DNA of 34,349 nt from a virus: positions 1-34,349 of the IMG/VR virus record IMGVR_UViG_3300032322_000681; one strand, written 5' to 3'. The notes under the pieces were generated by a model. That model did no database searches, was not told where the DNA came from, and saw only the letters and a list, made by a program, of their open reading frames with translations. Position 1 is the first letter of the stretch; each line of letters starts with the position of its first letter. Shown here piece after piece: positions 7,986-15,031 of this stretch. A program made the translations under genes and the position numbers.

Positions 7986-8468
7986 ATGGGCTACAGCAAG
8001 CGCCAATTTATTGAGGCCGCATTTACTGAGATCGGCCTTGCGTCCTATGTGTTCGACTTGCAGCCCGAGCAGCTTGAGACCGCCAGGCGCAGGCTCGATG
8101 CCATGATGGCCGACTGGAACGGCAAGGGCATCCGGCTGGGCTATCCGATCCCGGCCAGCCCCCAGGACGGCAGCATCGACGAGCAGACCAGCGTCCCGGA
8201 CTCGGCCTACGAGGCGATCATCTGCAGCCTGGGCATCCGGCTGGCTCCGAGCTACGGCAAGCAGGTGATGCCGGAAACCAAGGCCACGGCCAAGCAGGGC
8301 TACGATACCCTCCTGCAGCGTGCCACGTTCCCGCTGGAGCAGCAGTTCCCCAACACGCTGCCATCTGGCGCTGGAAACAAGCCCTGGCGCGTGTACGACA
8401 ACCCATTTCTGGGAAACCCCGTCTATCCGGTGACCGCTGGACCAGACGGCCCTATCGAGTACAACTAA
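7986..8468 (+). CDS. Tail accessory factor, P22 gp4 type (head-tail adaptor)
   Basis: This 160-residue protein is close to P22 gp4 (166). It has the typical start GYSKRQFIEAAFTEIGLASY, then QPEQLETARRRLDAMMADWNG and the conserved LGYPIP segment. In this family the protein forms the ring below the portal, onto which plug and tailspikes assemble. A good ribosome site, GGGAGG (7975-7980), selects the ATG at 7986 over an upstream in-frame ATG at 7956 that would overlap the previous gene. Confidence 0.92.
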   Translation: MGYSKRQFIEAAFTEIGLASYVFDLQPEQLETARRRLDAMMADWNGKGIRLGYPIPASPQDGSIDEQTSVPDSAYEAIICSLGIRLAPSYGKQVMPETKATAKQGYDTLLQRATFPLEQQFPNTLPSGAGNKPWRVYDNPFLGNPVYPVTAGPDGPIEYN

Positions 8469-8481
8469 AGGAGCGAGCACC

Positions 8482-8937
8482 ATGCCGCAAATCAACCAAC
8501 TCCCGCTGCTTGCACAGGTCTCTCCTGGCGACCAGATTCCCGTCTACGTCCCCAACAATGGCGACGCACGACGCCTGCCGATCAGCCAGCTCCTGCAGTA
8601 CTTCCAGCAGACGTTTGCCAGCCCCACGCTGGCCACCAACGTCTACACCCCTGGCACCGGCTTTAACATTGCGGTGCCGACGCCTGTGGCCGACCAGCAG
8701 TGGATGCTGATTCAGCCTGCCGGCACGCTGGCTGCTGGCACGGTCACGCTGCCTCTGAACACGCAGACACCTGACGGCACCGAGGTGCTGGTCACGACCA
8801 CGCAGATCATCACGACCTTCACGCTGGCCATCAATGGCGCGTCCGCATCCTACGGTGCGCCGACCACGCTGGCTGCAAACGCATTCTTCCGCATGCGCTT
8901 TGTGCAGGCGACCAACTCCTGGTACCGGATCGCCTGA
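8482..8937 (+). CDS. Conserved virion-region protein, beta-rich (151 aa)
   Basis: The start MPQINQLPLLAQVSPGDQIP is a widespread phage signature in structural proteins. The rest is rich in Thr, Val and Ala with alternating polar and nonpolar residues, suggesting a small beta-sandwich. It lies between gp4 and gp10 homologues behind an AAGGAG site (8468-8473). A head-decoration or tail-associated role is plausible, but no family function is known to me. Confidence 0.78.
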   Translation: MPQINQLPLLAQVSPGDQIPVYVPNNGDARRLPISQLLQYFQQTFASPTLATNVYTPGTGFNIAVPTPVADQQWMLIQPAGTLAAGTVTLPLNTQTPDGTEVLVTTTQIITTFTLAINGASASYGAPTTLAANAFFRMRFVQATNSWYRIA

Positions 8938-8939
8938 TC

Positions 8940-9227
8940 ATGGCCACCAAGAAAGACCCCAGGCTGGAGCGCATTGGCGTGGAGGGCTTCAACAAGCCCA
9001 AGCGCACGCCATCGCATCCGACCAAGAGCCACGTCGTCGTGGCCAAGGCTGGCGACCAGGTCAAGACGATCCGGTTCGGCCAGCAGGGCGTCTCTGGGTC
9101 TCCAAAGAAGGAAGGCGAAAGTGCAGCCGACAAGGCGCGGCGCGAGTCATTTAAGGCTCGGCACGCTGGCAACATCGCCAAGGGCAAGATGAGCGCTGCC
9201 TACTGGGCAGATAAAGTGAAATGGTGA
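8940..9227 (+). CDS. Small basic conserved phage protein (95 aa)
   Basis: This 95-residue, Lys/Arg-rich protein contains two signatures frequent in phage genomes, TPSHPTKSHVVVAKAGD and ARHAGNIAKGKMSAAYWAD. It lies between the head-completion genes, five bases before gp10. Homologues sit near head genes in many tailed phages, so a virion or head-assembly role is likely, but the biochemical function is unknown. The start codon comes right after the previous stop. Confidence 0.82.
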   Translation: MATKKDPRLERIGVEGFNKPKRTPSHPTKSHVVVAKAGDQVKTIRFGQQGVSGSPKKEGESAADKARRESFKARHAGNIAKGKMSAAYWADKVKW

Positions 9228-9231
9228 GGCC

Positions 9232-10644
9232 ATGCAGATACCAATCCTGAACGGCATCTACACCGACAACGGACCGGACCTGCGCACGAGCTACCCGGTC
9301 AACATGGTGCCGGTGCCAAAGCAGTCCGGCATCAGCAATGGTTTCCTGCGGCCTGGCGATGGCATTGTGGCCAATGGCAGCGGCCCAGGCGTGGACCGTG
9401 GTGGCGTCAACTGGAATGGCATCTGCTACCGGGTCATGGGCACCAAGCTGGTGACCGTGGCCAGCAACGGCACTGTGACCGTGCTGGGCGACGTTGGCGG
9501 CCCAACCAGCACGCTCGTGACGTTCGACTACAGCTTTGACCTTCTGGCCATTGCCTCCGGCACCAGGCTATATTACTGGGACCCTGTGGCAGCAACACTG
9601 ACGCAGAACACCGACCCAGACTTGGGCATCGTGCTCGATGTTGTCTGGGTGGACGGCTACTTCATGACCACAGATGGCGAGTTCCTGATCGTCACCGAAC
9701 TGACCAACCCACTGGATGTCAACCCGCTGAAGTACGGAAGCTCTGAGGTCGACCCAGACCCTGTGGTTGCGCTGCTCAAGCTGCGCAACGAAATTTATGC
9801 ACTGAACCGCAACACCATCGAGGTGTTCGACAACATTGGCGGCACTTTGTTTCCGTTCAACCGCATCGACGGCGCGCAGATTCAAAAGGGTGTCGTTGGC
9901 ACGTTTGCCTGCTGCGTCTACATGGAGCAGATCGCATTCCTGGGCAGCGGCCGAAACGAAGCGCCCAGCATCTACATGGGCGCAGCAGCCACGGCGCAAA
10001 AGATCAGCACGCAGGAGATCGACGAGCTGCTGCTGAACTACACCGAGGCGCAACTGGCCTTGGTCAAGATGGAGGCGCGCAACGACAAGGCGCACCAGCA
10101 CCTCTATGTACATTTTCCAGACCGCACGCTGGTCTACGACGGCGCGGCATCGCAGGTGCTTGGCGAGGCTGTCTGGTTTACGCTGACTACCACCGTTGTC
10201 GGCTTCAGTCAGTACCGTGCGCGCAATCTGGTCTACGCCTACGACAAGTGGCTGGTCGGCGATCCGCAGTCCAGCAACATCGGCTATCTGGTGGACACCA
10301 TCGGCACGCACTGGGGTCAGAAAGTGCGCTGGGAGTTCGGCACGCTGATCGTCTACAACGAAGGCAACGGCGCGCTGTTCCACGAGCTGGAGCTGGTCAG
10401 CCTGACCGGGCGCGTGGCGCTTGGCGTTGACCCGCAGATCAGCACCAGCTACTCGCTGGATGGCCTGTCGTGGAGCCAGGATCGGTTCATCCGTGCCGGC
10501 ACCATCGGCAACACCAAGAAGCGCCTGGCGTGGTTCCAGCAGGGCAACATGCGCAACTGGCGCATTCAGCGTTTCCGTGGCGACAGCGACTCGCACATCG
10601 CATTCGCACGCCTTGAGGCGCAGATTGAAGGGTTGGCGTACTGA
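9232..10644 (+). CDS. Packaged-DNA stabilization protein, P22 gp10 type
   Basis: This 470-residue protein matches P22 gp10 in length (472) and in its N-terminus (MQIPILNGIYTDNGPDLRTS, then PVNMVPVPKQSGISNGFLRP). In P22, gp10 forms the hexameric tail hub that closes the portal after packaging. The gene stop overlaps the next ATG as TGATG, and gp4 lies upstream, as in P22 gene order. The beta-propeller-like pattern of short alternating segments is visible throughout. Confidence 0.92.
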   Translation: MQIPILNGIYTDNGPDLRTSYPVNMVPVPKQSGISNGFLRPGDGIVANGSGPGVDRGGVNWNGICYRVMGTKLVTVASNGTVTVLGDVGGPTSTLVTFDYSFDLLAIASGTRLYYWDPVAATLTQNTDPDLGIVLDVVWVDGYFMTTDGEFLIVTELTNPLDVNPLKYGSSEVDPDPVVALLKLRNEIYALNRNTIEVFDNIGGTLFPFNRIDGAQIQKGVVGTFACCVYMEQIAFLGSGRNEAPSIYMGAAATAQKISTQEIDELLLNYTEAQLALVKMEARNDKAHQHLYVHFPDRTLVYDGAASQVLGEAVWFTLTTTVVGFSQYRARNLVYAYDKWLVGDPQSSNIGYLVDTIGTHWGQKVRWEFGTLIVYNEGNGALFHELELVSLTGRVALGVDPQISTSYSLDGLSWSQDRFIRAGTIGNTKKRLAWFQQGNMRNWRIQRFRGDSDSHIAFARLEAQIEGLAY

Positions 10645-11513
10645 TGGCCACCTCACCGTACTCTCGTAGGCTGAACCTGACACGCGACCAGCTCGCGCAG
10701 TTTCTGACCGACCAGCAGCAGATCAGGCAGTTCGAGCTGTTGTTCTCGGTCGTGGACGAGCTGCAGGTGATCACCGGCACGGACTTCGAGTACCAGGCTG
10801 ACACAGCGGCGGCCACGGCCAACGAGGCGCTGGCCCAGATTGCAGCACTGGCGCAAGATGCAGCTGTCAGCTCAGCGGTCATTGATGGCAAGACCACACT
10901 GGCACTTGACCAGATTGCAACGCTGGCGCAGGAAACATCTGTCAGCATTGCGTCGGCCGAGAACAAGGCTAACCAAGCGCTGGCGCTGCTCTCGCAACTG
11001 ACCTCAGCCGTCGAAGGGCTGCAAATGGCCCCACCGCCACGCGAGTTCAAGCGCTCTCGGTATGGCTCCTTCTACGACACCAACACGCAGGCGGCACTGG
11101 TCATAAACACAGCAACCGCCATCACGCTCAACAATACCGATCTGAGCAATGGTGTGTTTATTGGATCGCCAACATCGCGCATCTATGTGGACACAGAAGG
11201 CATCTACAACTTTGATACATCGTTCCAACTGGACAAAACCGCAGGTGGCACTGGTGAGTTTTATTTCTGGTTTCGTCTTAATGGCGTGGATGTGACAAAC
11301 AGCGCAAGCCAGATCAGGATTCAAGGCAACAACGCTGAAGTTTTCTCGTCGTTAAATTACTTTTTTAACCTCAAGGCGAACGACTATGTCGAGCTGATGT
11401 TTTCTGTCAGCGACCTGAGCGTCGTGCTCGCTGCCTTTCCTGCGGCTGCACCGCACCCAGGCATCCCGTCCATAATTCTCACAGTGAACAACAACATCGG
11501 AGGTATCCAATGA
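10644..11513 (+). CDS. Candidate tail needle or fibre: coiled coil with globular tip (gp26 position)
   Basis: This 289-residue protein occupies the slot of the P22 tail needle gene 26, between gp10 and gp7 homologues. Residues 1-40 carry the common phage motif LTRDQLAQFLTDQQQIRQFE. Residues of about 52-125 form an Ala/Leu/Gln-rich coiled coil containing two tandem 25-residue units (61-85 and 86-110, each beginning near QIA-LAQ). From about 145 to the end the sequence is beta-rich with a C1q/TNF-like look (YVDTEGIYNFDTSFQLDKTA, then FYFWFRLNGVDV). A coiled coil plus knob is the plan of the Sf6-type needle. The assignment is inference; a short fibre is the alternative. Confidence 0.65.
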   Translation: MATSPYSRRLNLTRDQLAQFLTDQQQIRQFELLFSVVDELQVITGTDFEYQADTAAATANEALAQIAALAQDAAVSSAVIDGKTTLALDQIATLAQETSVSIASAENKANQALALLSQLTSAVEGLQMAPPPREFKRSRYGSFYDTNTQAALVINTATAITLNNTDLSNGVFIGSPTSRIYVDTEGIYNFDTSFQLDKTAGGTGEFYFWFRLNGVDVTNSASQIRIQGNNAEVFSSLNYFFNLKANDYVELMFSVSDLSVVLAAFPAAAPHPGIPSIILTVNNNIGGIQ

Positions 11514-11845
11514 CCGTAACCATCAAGGTGCTGATTCCTGCAAAGCAGGCAGAGAACACACAGACAACGCAGTACACGGCGGTGAATTGCAAGACCATCA
11601 TCGACAAATTCACGGCCACCAACACAAGCGCAGGCAATGTGACCATCAGCGTCAATCTGGTGACCAGCGGCGGCACAGCCGGCACGACCAACTTGATTGT
11701 GGACACCCGTGCCATTGCGCCGGACGAGACCTACACTTTCCCGGAGTTGGTCGGCCAGGCTTTGGAGCCTAGTGGCTTCATCTCCACCATTGCGAGCGCA
11801 GCCACGTCACTGACCATCCGTGCAAACGGCCGCGAGATCACCTAA
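11510..11845 (+). CDS. Small beta-rich virion-region protein (111 aa)
   Basis: This 111-residue protein has a Thr-rich, strand-like pattern (MTVTIKVLIPAKQAENTQT, NVTISVNLVTSGGTAGTTN, ETYTFPELVGQALEPSGFI). Such short beta-sandwich proteins are often found beside tail genes in phages. It overlaps the end of the needle/fibre candidate by ATGA, so the two are probably co-translated and may act together. Function is unknown. Confidence 0.75.
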   Translation: MTVTIKVLIPAKQAENTQTTQYTAVNCKTIIDKFTATNTSAGNVTISVNLVTSGGTAGTTNLIVDTRAIAPDETYTFPELVGQALEPSGFISTIASAATSLTIRANGREIT

Positions 11846-11856
11846 AGGAGTAAGAC

Positions 11857-12264
11857 ATGGACTACGCAAAGATGCCCAAAATGATGGTGGCCGGCTTCGG
11901 TGGCCTGCCCATTGACGAGCCGTTCCTGACCACTGCCGAGAACCGCAAGAACTACGAGACGGCCGTGCAGGACTGGAACTACGGCCCCGAGATGCCGACC
12001 AATGAGCCTGGCGCGAACAAGCCGTTCTATGTGGCGCTGGCCAAGGCCATGCAGTGCGACGAGAAGGACGCAAGGCGCAAGCACTGCTCCAACTGCGAGT
12101 ACTACGACAACAGCCTGATGACCCAGGTCAAGATTGAGCGCATCCCGATGGCCTCCTACGACAAGGGCGCAGGCTTTCGTGGCCACTGCGAGAAGCTGGA
12201 CTTCGTCTGCAACGACATGCGCGTCTGCCAGGCATGGGAAGAGCGCGAAGATGAAGAGGATTGA
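11857..12264 (+). CDS. Cys-rich conserved phage protein (possible metal binding)
   Basis: This 135-residue protein begins MDYAKMPKMMVAGFGGLPID. Its C-terminal half has six cysteines: one in MQCDEKDAR, a CSNC pair, HCEKLDFVC and RVCQAWE. The Cys spacing suggests a zinc or iron-sulfur site. An AAGGAG site (11845-11850) precedes it. Similar Cys-rich proteins occur beside tail genes of other phages, some labelled as high-potential iron-sulfur-like, but I cannot confirm that relation. The acidic tail (REDEED) ends at a candidate promoter. Confidence 0.72.
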   Translation: MDYAKMPKMMVAGFGGLPIDEPFLTTAENRKNYETAVQDWNYGPEMPTNEPGANKPFYVALAKAMQCDEKDARRKHCSNCEYYDNSLMTQVKIERIPMASYDKGAGFRGHCEKLDFVCNDMRVCQAWEEREDEED

Positions 12265-12288
12265 CCAAATGTCAAATTGTGGGAAAAT
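12261..12288 (+). promoter_or_regulatory. Candidate late promoter before the cupin and ejection-protein genes
   Basis: TTGACC (12261-12266), a 16-base spacer and GAAAAT (12283-12288) straddle the end of the Cys-rich gene and the 81-base gap 12265-12345. TGTGGG (12278-12283) lies inside, as just downstream of the 4870 element. The gap ends with TAGGAGG, a strong ribosome site for the cupin-like gene. Confidence 0.42.
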
Positions 12289-12345
12289 AAAGGTGCTGAG
12301 CCGATCGAGCCGCCAGCAGCTCAAAGTCCCTACTAGGAGGATTCG

Positions 12346-12810
12346 ATGAGCGATGTCGCGGTTCAGGAAGTTGCGCAGCAGGTCAGTGTGCCTGCCGAGC
12401 ACTTGCCTATCTACCGCCTGGAGGCCGAGCTGCTCAAGCTGCCCCAGGTCGACATGCCTGTCGAGCACACCTTCTGCAATGGCCTCTACGCTCGCACCAT
12501 GCACATCCCGGCAGGCACCGTCCTGACTGGTGCAGTGCACAAGGACGAGTCCTTCTTCGTGGTTCGCAAAGGCACGCTGATCGTCACCACTGACGACGGC
12601 ACGGCCCAGGTCGGCCCAGGCTTCATGAGTGTGACCAAAGCCAACGCCAAGCGCGCTGGCGTCGCACTGACCGAGGTCGAGGTGACCACCTTTCACGCCA
12701 ACCCGACGAACGAAACAGACCCGCAAGTGATCTGGGACATGTACACCGTCCCAGCACCGGCTCGGGTCTTAGAGGCCGTCCAACATCCGCACCTGGAGGG
12801 CAAAACATGA
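12346..12810 (+). CDS. Cupin-like protein
   Basis: This 154-residue protein has a single cupin-type beta-barrel pattern in residues of about 45-120: ARTMHIPAGTVLTGAVHKDE, then FFVVRKGTLIVTTDDGTAQV, then GPGFMSVTKANAKRAGVAL. The usual metal-binding His set is only partly visible (H near GAVHKDE, and FHANP later), so metal binding is uncertain. Phage genomes carry similar cupins beside tail genes, without known function. It has the strongest ribosome site of the region (TAGGAGG) and overlaps the gp7-like gene by four bases. Confidence 0.8.
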   Translation: MSDVAVQEVAQQVSVPAEHLPIYRLEAELLKLPQVDMPVEHTFCNGLYARTMHIPAGTVLTGAVHKDESFFVVRKGTLIVTTDDGTAQVGPGFMSVTKANAKRAGVALTEVEVTTFHANPTNETDPQVIWDMYTVPAPARVLEAVQHPHLEGKT

Positions 12811-13529
12811 CTTTTGGACTATCTGGAGCCGCGCTGGCAGGCATTGCCGTCGGCGGCGCAACCCTTATTTCCGGCATGGCGCAGGCCGATGCTGCTGAGT
12901 CTGCTGCACAAACACAGGCCGGCGCTTCACAGGCCGGCATCGCTGAACAGCGTCGCCAGTTCGAGGCAATTCAGAAGTTGCTTGAACCCTACGTTCAGGC
13001 AGGCACTGGCGCAATCAGCCAGCTACAGCCATTCCAGCAGGCTGGTGCGCAGGCATTTGAGCAGCAGCAGGCCATTGCTGGGCTACGAGGCCCAGAGGCG
13101 CAGCGCGCGGCCATTGCGCAAATCGAGCAGGGCGCTGGCTTTCAAGCTCAGGTCCAAGCTGGCGAGGAGGCTCTACTGCAGCGCGCCTCTGCCACTGGTG
13201 GCCTGCGTGGCGGCAACATTCAGGGCGCGCTGGCGCAGTTCCGGCCGCAGATGCTGCAGCAGGCCATCGAGCAGCAGTACGGCCGCCTGGGCGGCTTTGC
13301 AGGCGCTGGTCTTGGCGTGACCGAGCAGCTCTACCGTGGCGGCCAAGCTGCTGCGGCTGGCCAGGCATCGCAGGCCCAAGCGCTCGGCACCAATGTTTCC
13401 AACCTGCTGGCACAACAGGGCGCAGCCCTGGCCGGTGGCGAGCTGGCGCAAGGCAGGGCATTTGCTGCCATCCCGTCCGCAATTTCTGGAGGCCTTGGAA
13501 TCTTCTCTGGTCTGGGAGGTAAATTCTGA
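12807..13529 (+). CDS. DNA transfer (ejection) protein, P22 gp7 type
   Basis: This 240-residue protein is similar in length to P22 gp7 (229) and comes first in a run of three large virion genes that matches the P22 order 7-20-16. The N-terminus has a hydrophobic Gly/Ala stretch (LSGAALAGIAVGGATLISGM). The rest is Ala/Gln/Gly-rich and helical (GIAEQRRQFEAIQKLLEPY, GGLRGGNIQGALAQFRPQML). In the P22 group such proteins leave the virion to form the trans-envelope DNA channel. It starts by ATGA overlap with the cupin gene. Confidence 0.87.
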   Translation: MTFGLSGAALAGIAVGGATLISGMAQADAAESAAQTQAGASQAGIAEQRRQFEAIQKLLEPYVQAGTGAISQLQPFQQAGAQAFEQQQAIAGLRGPEAQRAAIAQIEQGAGFQAQVQAGEEALLQRASATGGLRGGNIQGALAQFRPQMLQQAIEQQYGRLGGFAGAGLGVTEQLYRGGQAAAAGQASQAQALGTNVSNLLAQQGAALAGGELAQGRAFAAIPSAISGGLGIFSGLGGKF

Positions 13530-15031
13530 TGGTCCAGCCAATCAACTACGCCATTGACATCCCTGACCCGTCGCAGGCTTTTCTGCAGGCGTTCAAGACC
13601 GGTACGGCTGTCACAGAGAGCCGCCTGGCGCAAGAGCAGGCTCAGCGCCAAGCCGAGCAGCAAAGGACTGTCATGCAAGCCTTTGAGCGTTTGCGCCAGC
13701 CAGGCGCAACGGCAAAGGACTATGCCAATCTGTCCATGCTGCTGCCTGAGACGCAGGCCAAGGCCGTGCGCGAGAGTTTTAACATGCTCAACGCCGATCA
13801 GCAGCAATCTGCCAGATCACAAGCTGGGCAGGTTTTTTCTGCGTTCAGGTCCGGCCGTCCTGAGATCGCCATTGGCCTGATCCAGCGTCAGATCGACGCC
13901 AAGCGCAACAGCGGCGACGAGTCCGGTGCTCAGTTTCTGGAGACCTGGCGCGACGTGGCCAAGGAGACGCCAACGGCCACCGAGGACTACTTCGGCGGCA
14001 TCCTGGCCGAGATGCCTGGCGGTAAAGATGTGCTGGAGGCTGCGCTGAAGGTTTCTGCGGAGCGCAGGACTGCAGCCGAGGCACCTGCCAAATTGCTGGA
14101 GGCGCAATCAAAAGCCAAAGAGGCCGAGGCAAAAGCACGAGTGGCTGTGGAAACCGCCACAGATGACATTGCCAGAGCCACAGCTCTGCGTGAGTTTGAG
14201 CAGGCAAAAGCCAGGAGAGAAAGAGCAGACGCTGATGTGGCTGCTGGAACCGTGCAATCACGCATTGCAAAAGCAGCGGAGGAGGCTAAGCCCGACCCTG
14301 GGTTTGCAATCATCCCAGAGGCAGAAAGAGCAAGCCTTGGACTTCCACCTGGCGTCTATCAAAGAAACCTTGGGACGCAGAAAATCGAGCCTGTCAGCAA
14401 GGAGCTGGTGAAGATTGACCTCGGCCAGCAACGAGACACGCTGGCCATGAAAGAGCTGGACGTGCCAAGGGCGCAGGAGTTCTCTGCCGCTGCCGCATCT
14501 GCTCGGACGCTGGCGCGAGACTCCAAGGTCATCGCCGATCTGCTCAAAGGCAAGGGCGGCGGTGCCACAGTCAAGTTGACGACAGACTTTGCCAAAACTC
14601 TTGGGTTTGAGACCGACACCGTCAGGGCCAACGACCTTGCCAATTCTCTGGCGATTCGTGGCGCTACTCAGCTTCGGCCACCTGGCTCTGGCTCTACGTC
14701 AGACACAGAATTCAAAGCGTTTGTCTCGGCATTCCCGTCGCTGGCGAACTCTGAAGGCGGCCGTGAGTTGATGGCCAAGTATGCAGACGCCTTTGCAACA
14801 CGATCCGCAAAACTTGCAGACCACGCCAGGAAGCTGATTCGTGAGGACAGGTACAGCGAAGAAGAGATCGCAAGATTCGACACGAGCCTCGGTGCCATTC
14901 TCAAAGACGACTTCTACAAGCGTCCTGGAACTGGCGCTCCTGTCACCATCACATTGCCAAACGGTCAACGTGCAACATTCCCGAATCAACAGGCGGCTGA
15001 TGCCTTCAAGCAAAGAGCAGGGATTCAGTAA
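13529..15031 (+). CDS. DNA transfer (ejection) protein, P22 gp20 type
   Basis: This 500-residue protein is in the place and size class of P22 gp20 (471). The N-terminus IDIPDPSQAFLQAFKTGTAV is typical of these internal virion proteins. A long charged helical middle (about 180-260) is rich in Ala, Lys and Glu. The C-terminal part includes AFVSAFPSLANSEGGRELMA and ends with a short beta hairpin (PVTITLPNGQRATFPNQ). It overlaps both neighbours by one base (TGATG, TAATG). The role would be in DNA ejection through the envelope. Confidence 0.85.
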   Translation: MVQPINYAIDIPDPSQAFLQAFKTGTAVTESRLAQEQAQRQAEQQRTVMQAFERLRQPGATAKDYANLSMLLPETQAKAVRESFNMLNADQQQSARSQAGQVFSAFRSGRPEIAIGLIQRQIDAKRNSGDESGAQFLETWRDVAKETPTATEDYFGGILAEMPGGKDVLEAALKVSAERRTAAEAPAKLLEAQSKAKEAEAKARVAVETATDDIARATALREFEQAKARRERADADVAAGTVQSRIAKAAEEAKPDPGFAIIPEAERASLGLPPGVYQRNLGTQKIEPVSKELVKIDLGQQRDTLAMKELDVPRAQEFSAAAASARTLARDSKVIADLLKGKGGGATVKLTTDFAKTLGFETDTVRANDLANSLAIRGATQLRPPGSGSTSDTEFKAFVSAFPSLANSEGGRELMAKYADAFATRSAKLADHARKLIREDRYSEEEIARFDTSLGAILKDDFYKRPGTGAPVTITLPNGQRATFPNQQAADAFKQRAGIQ

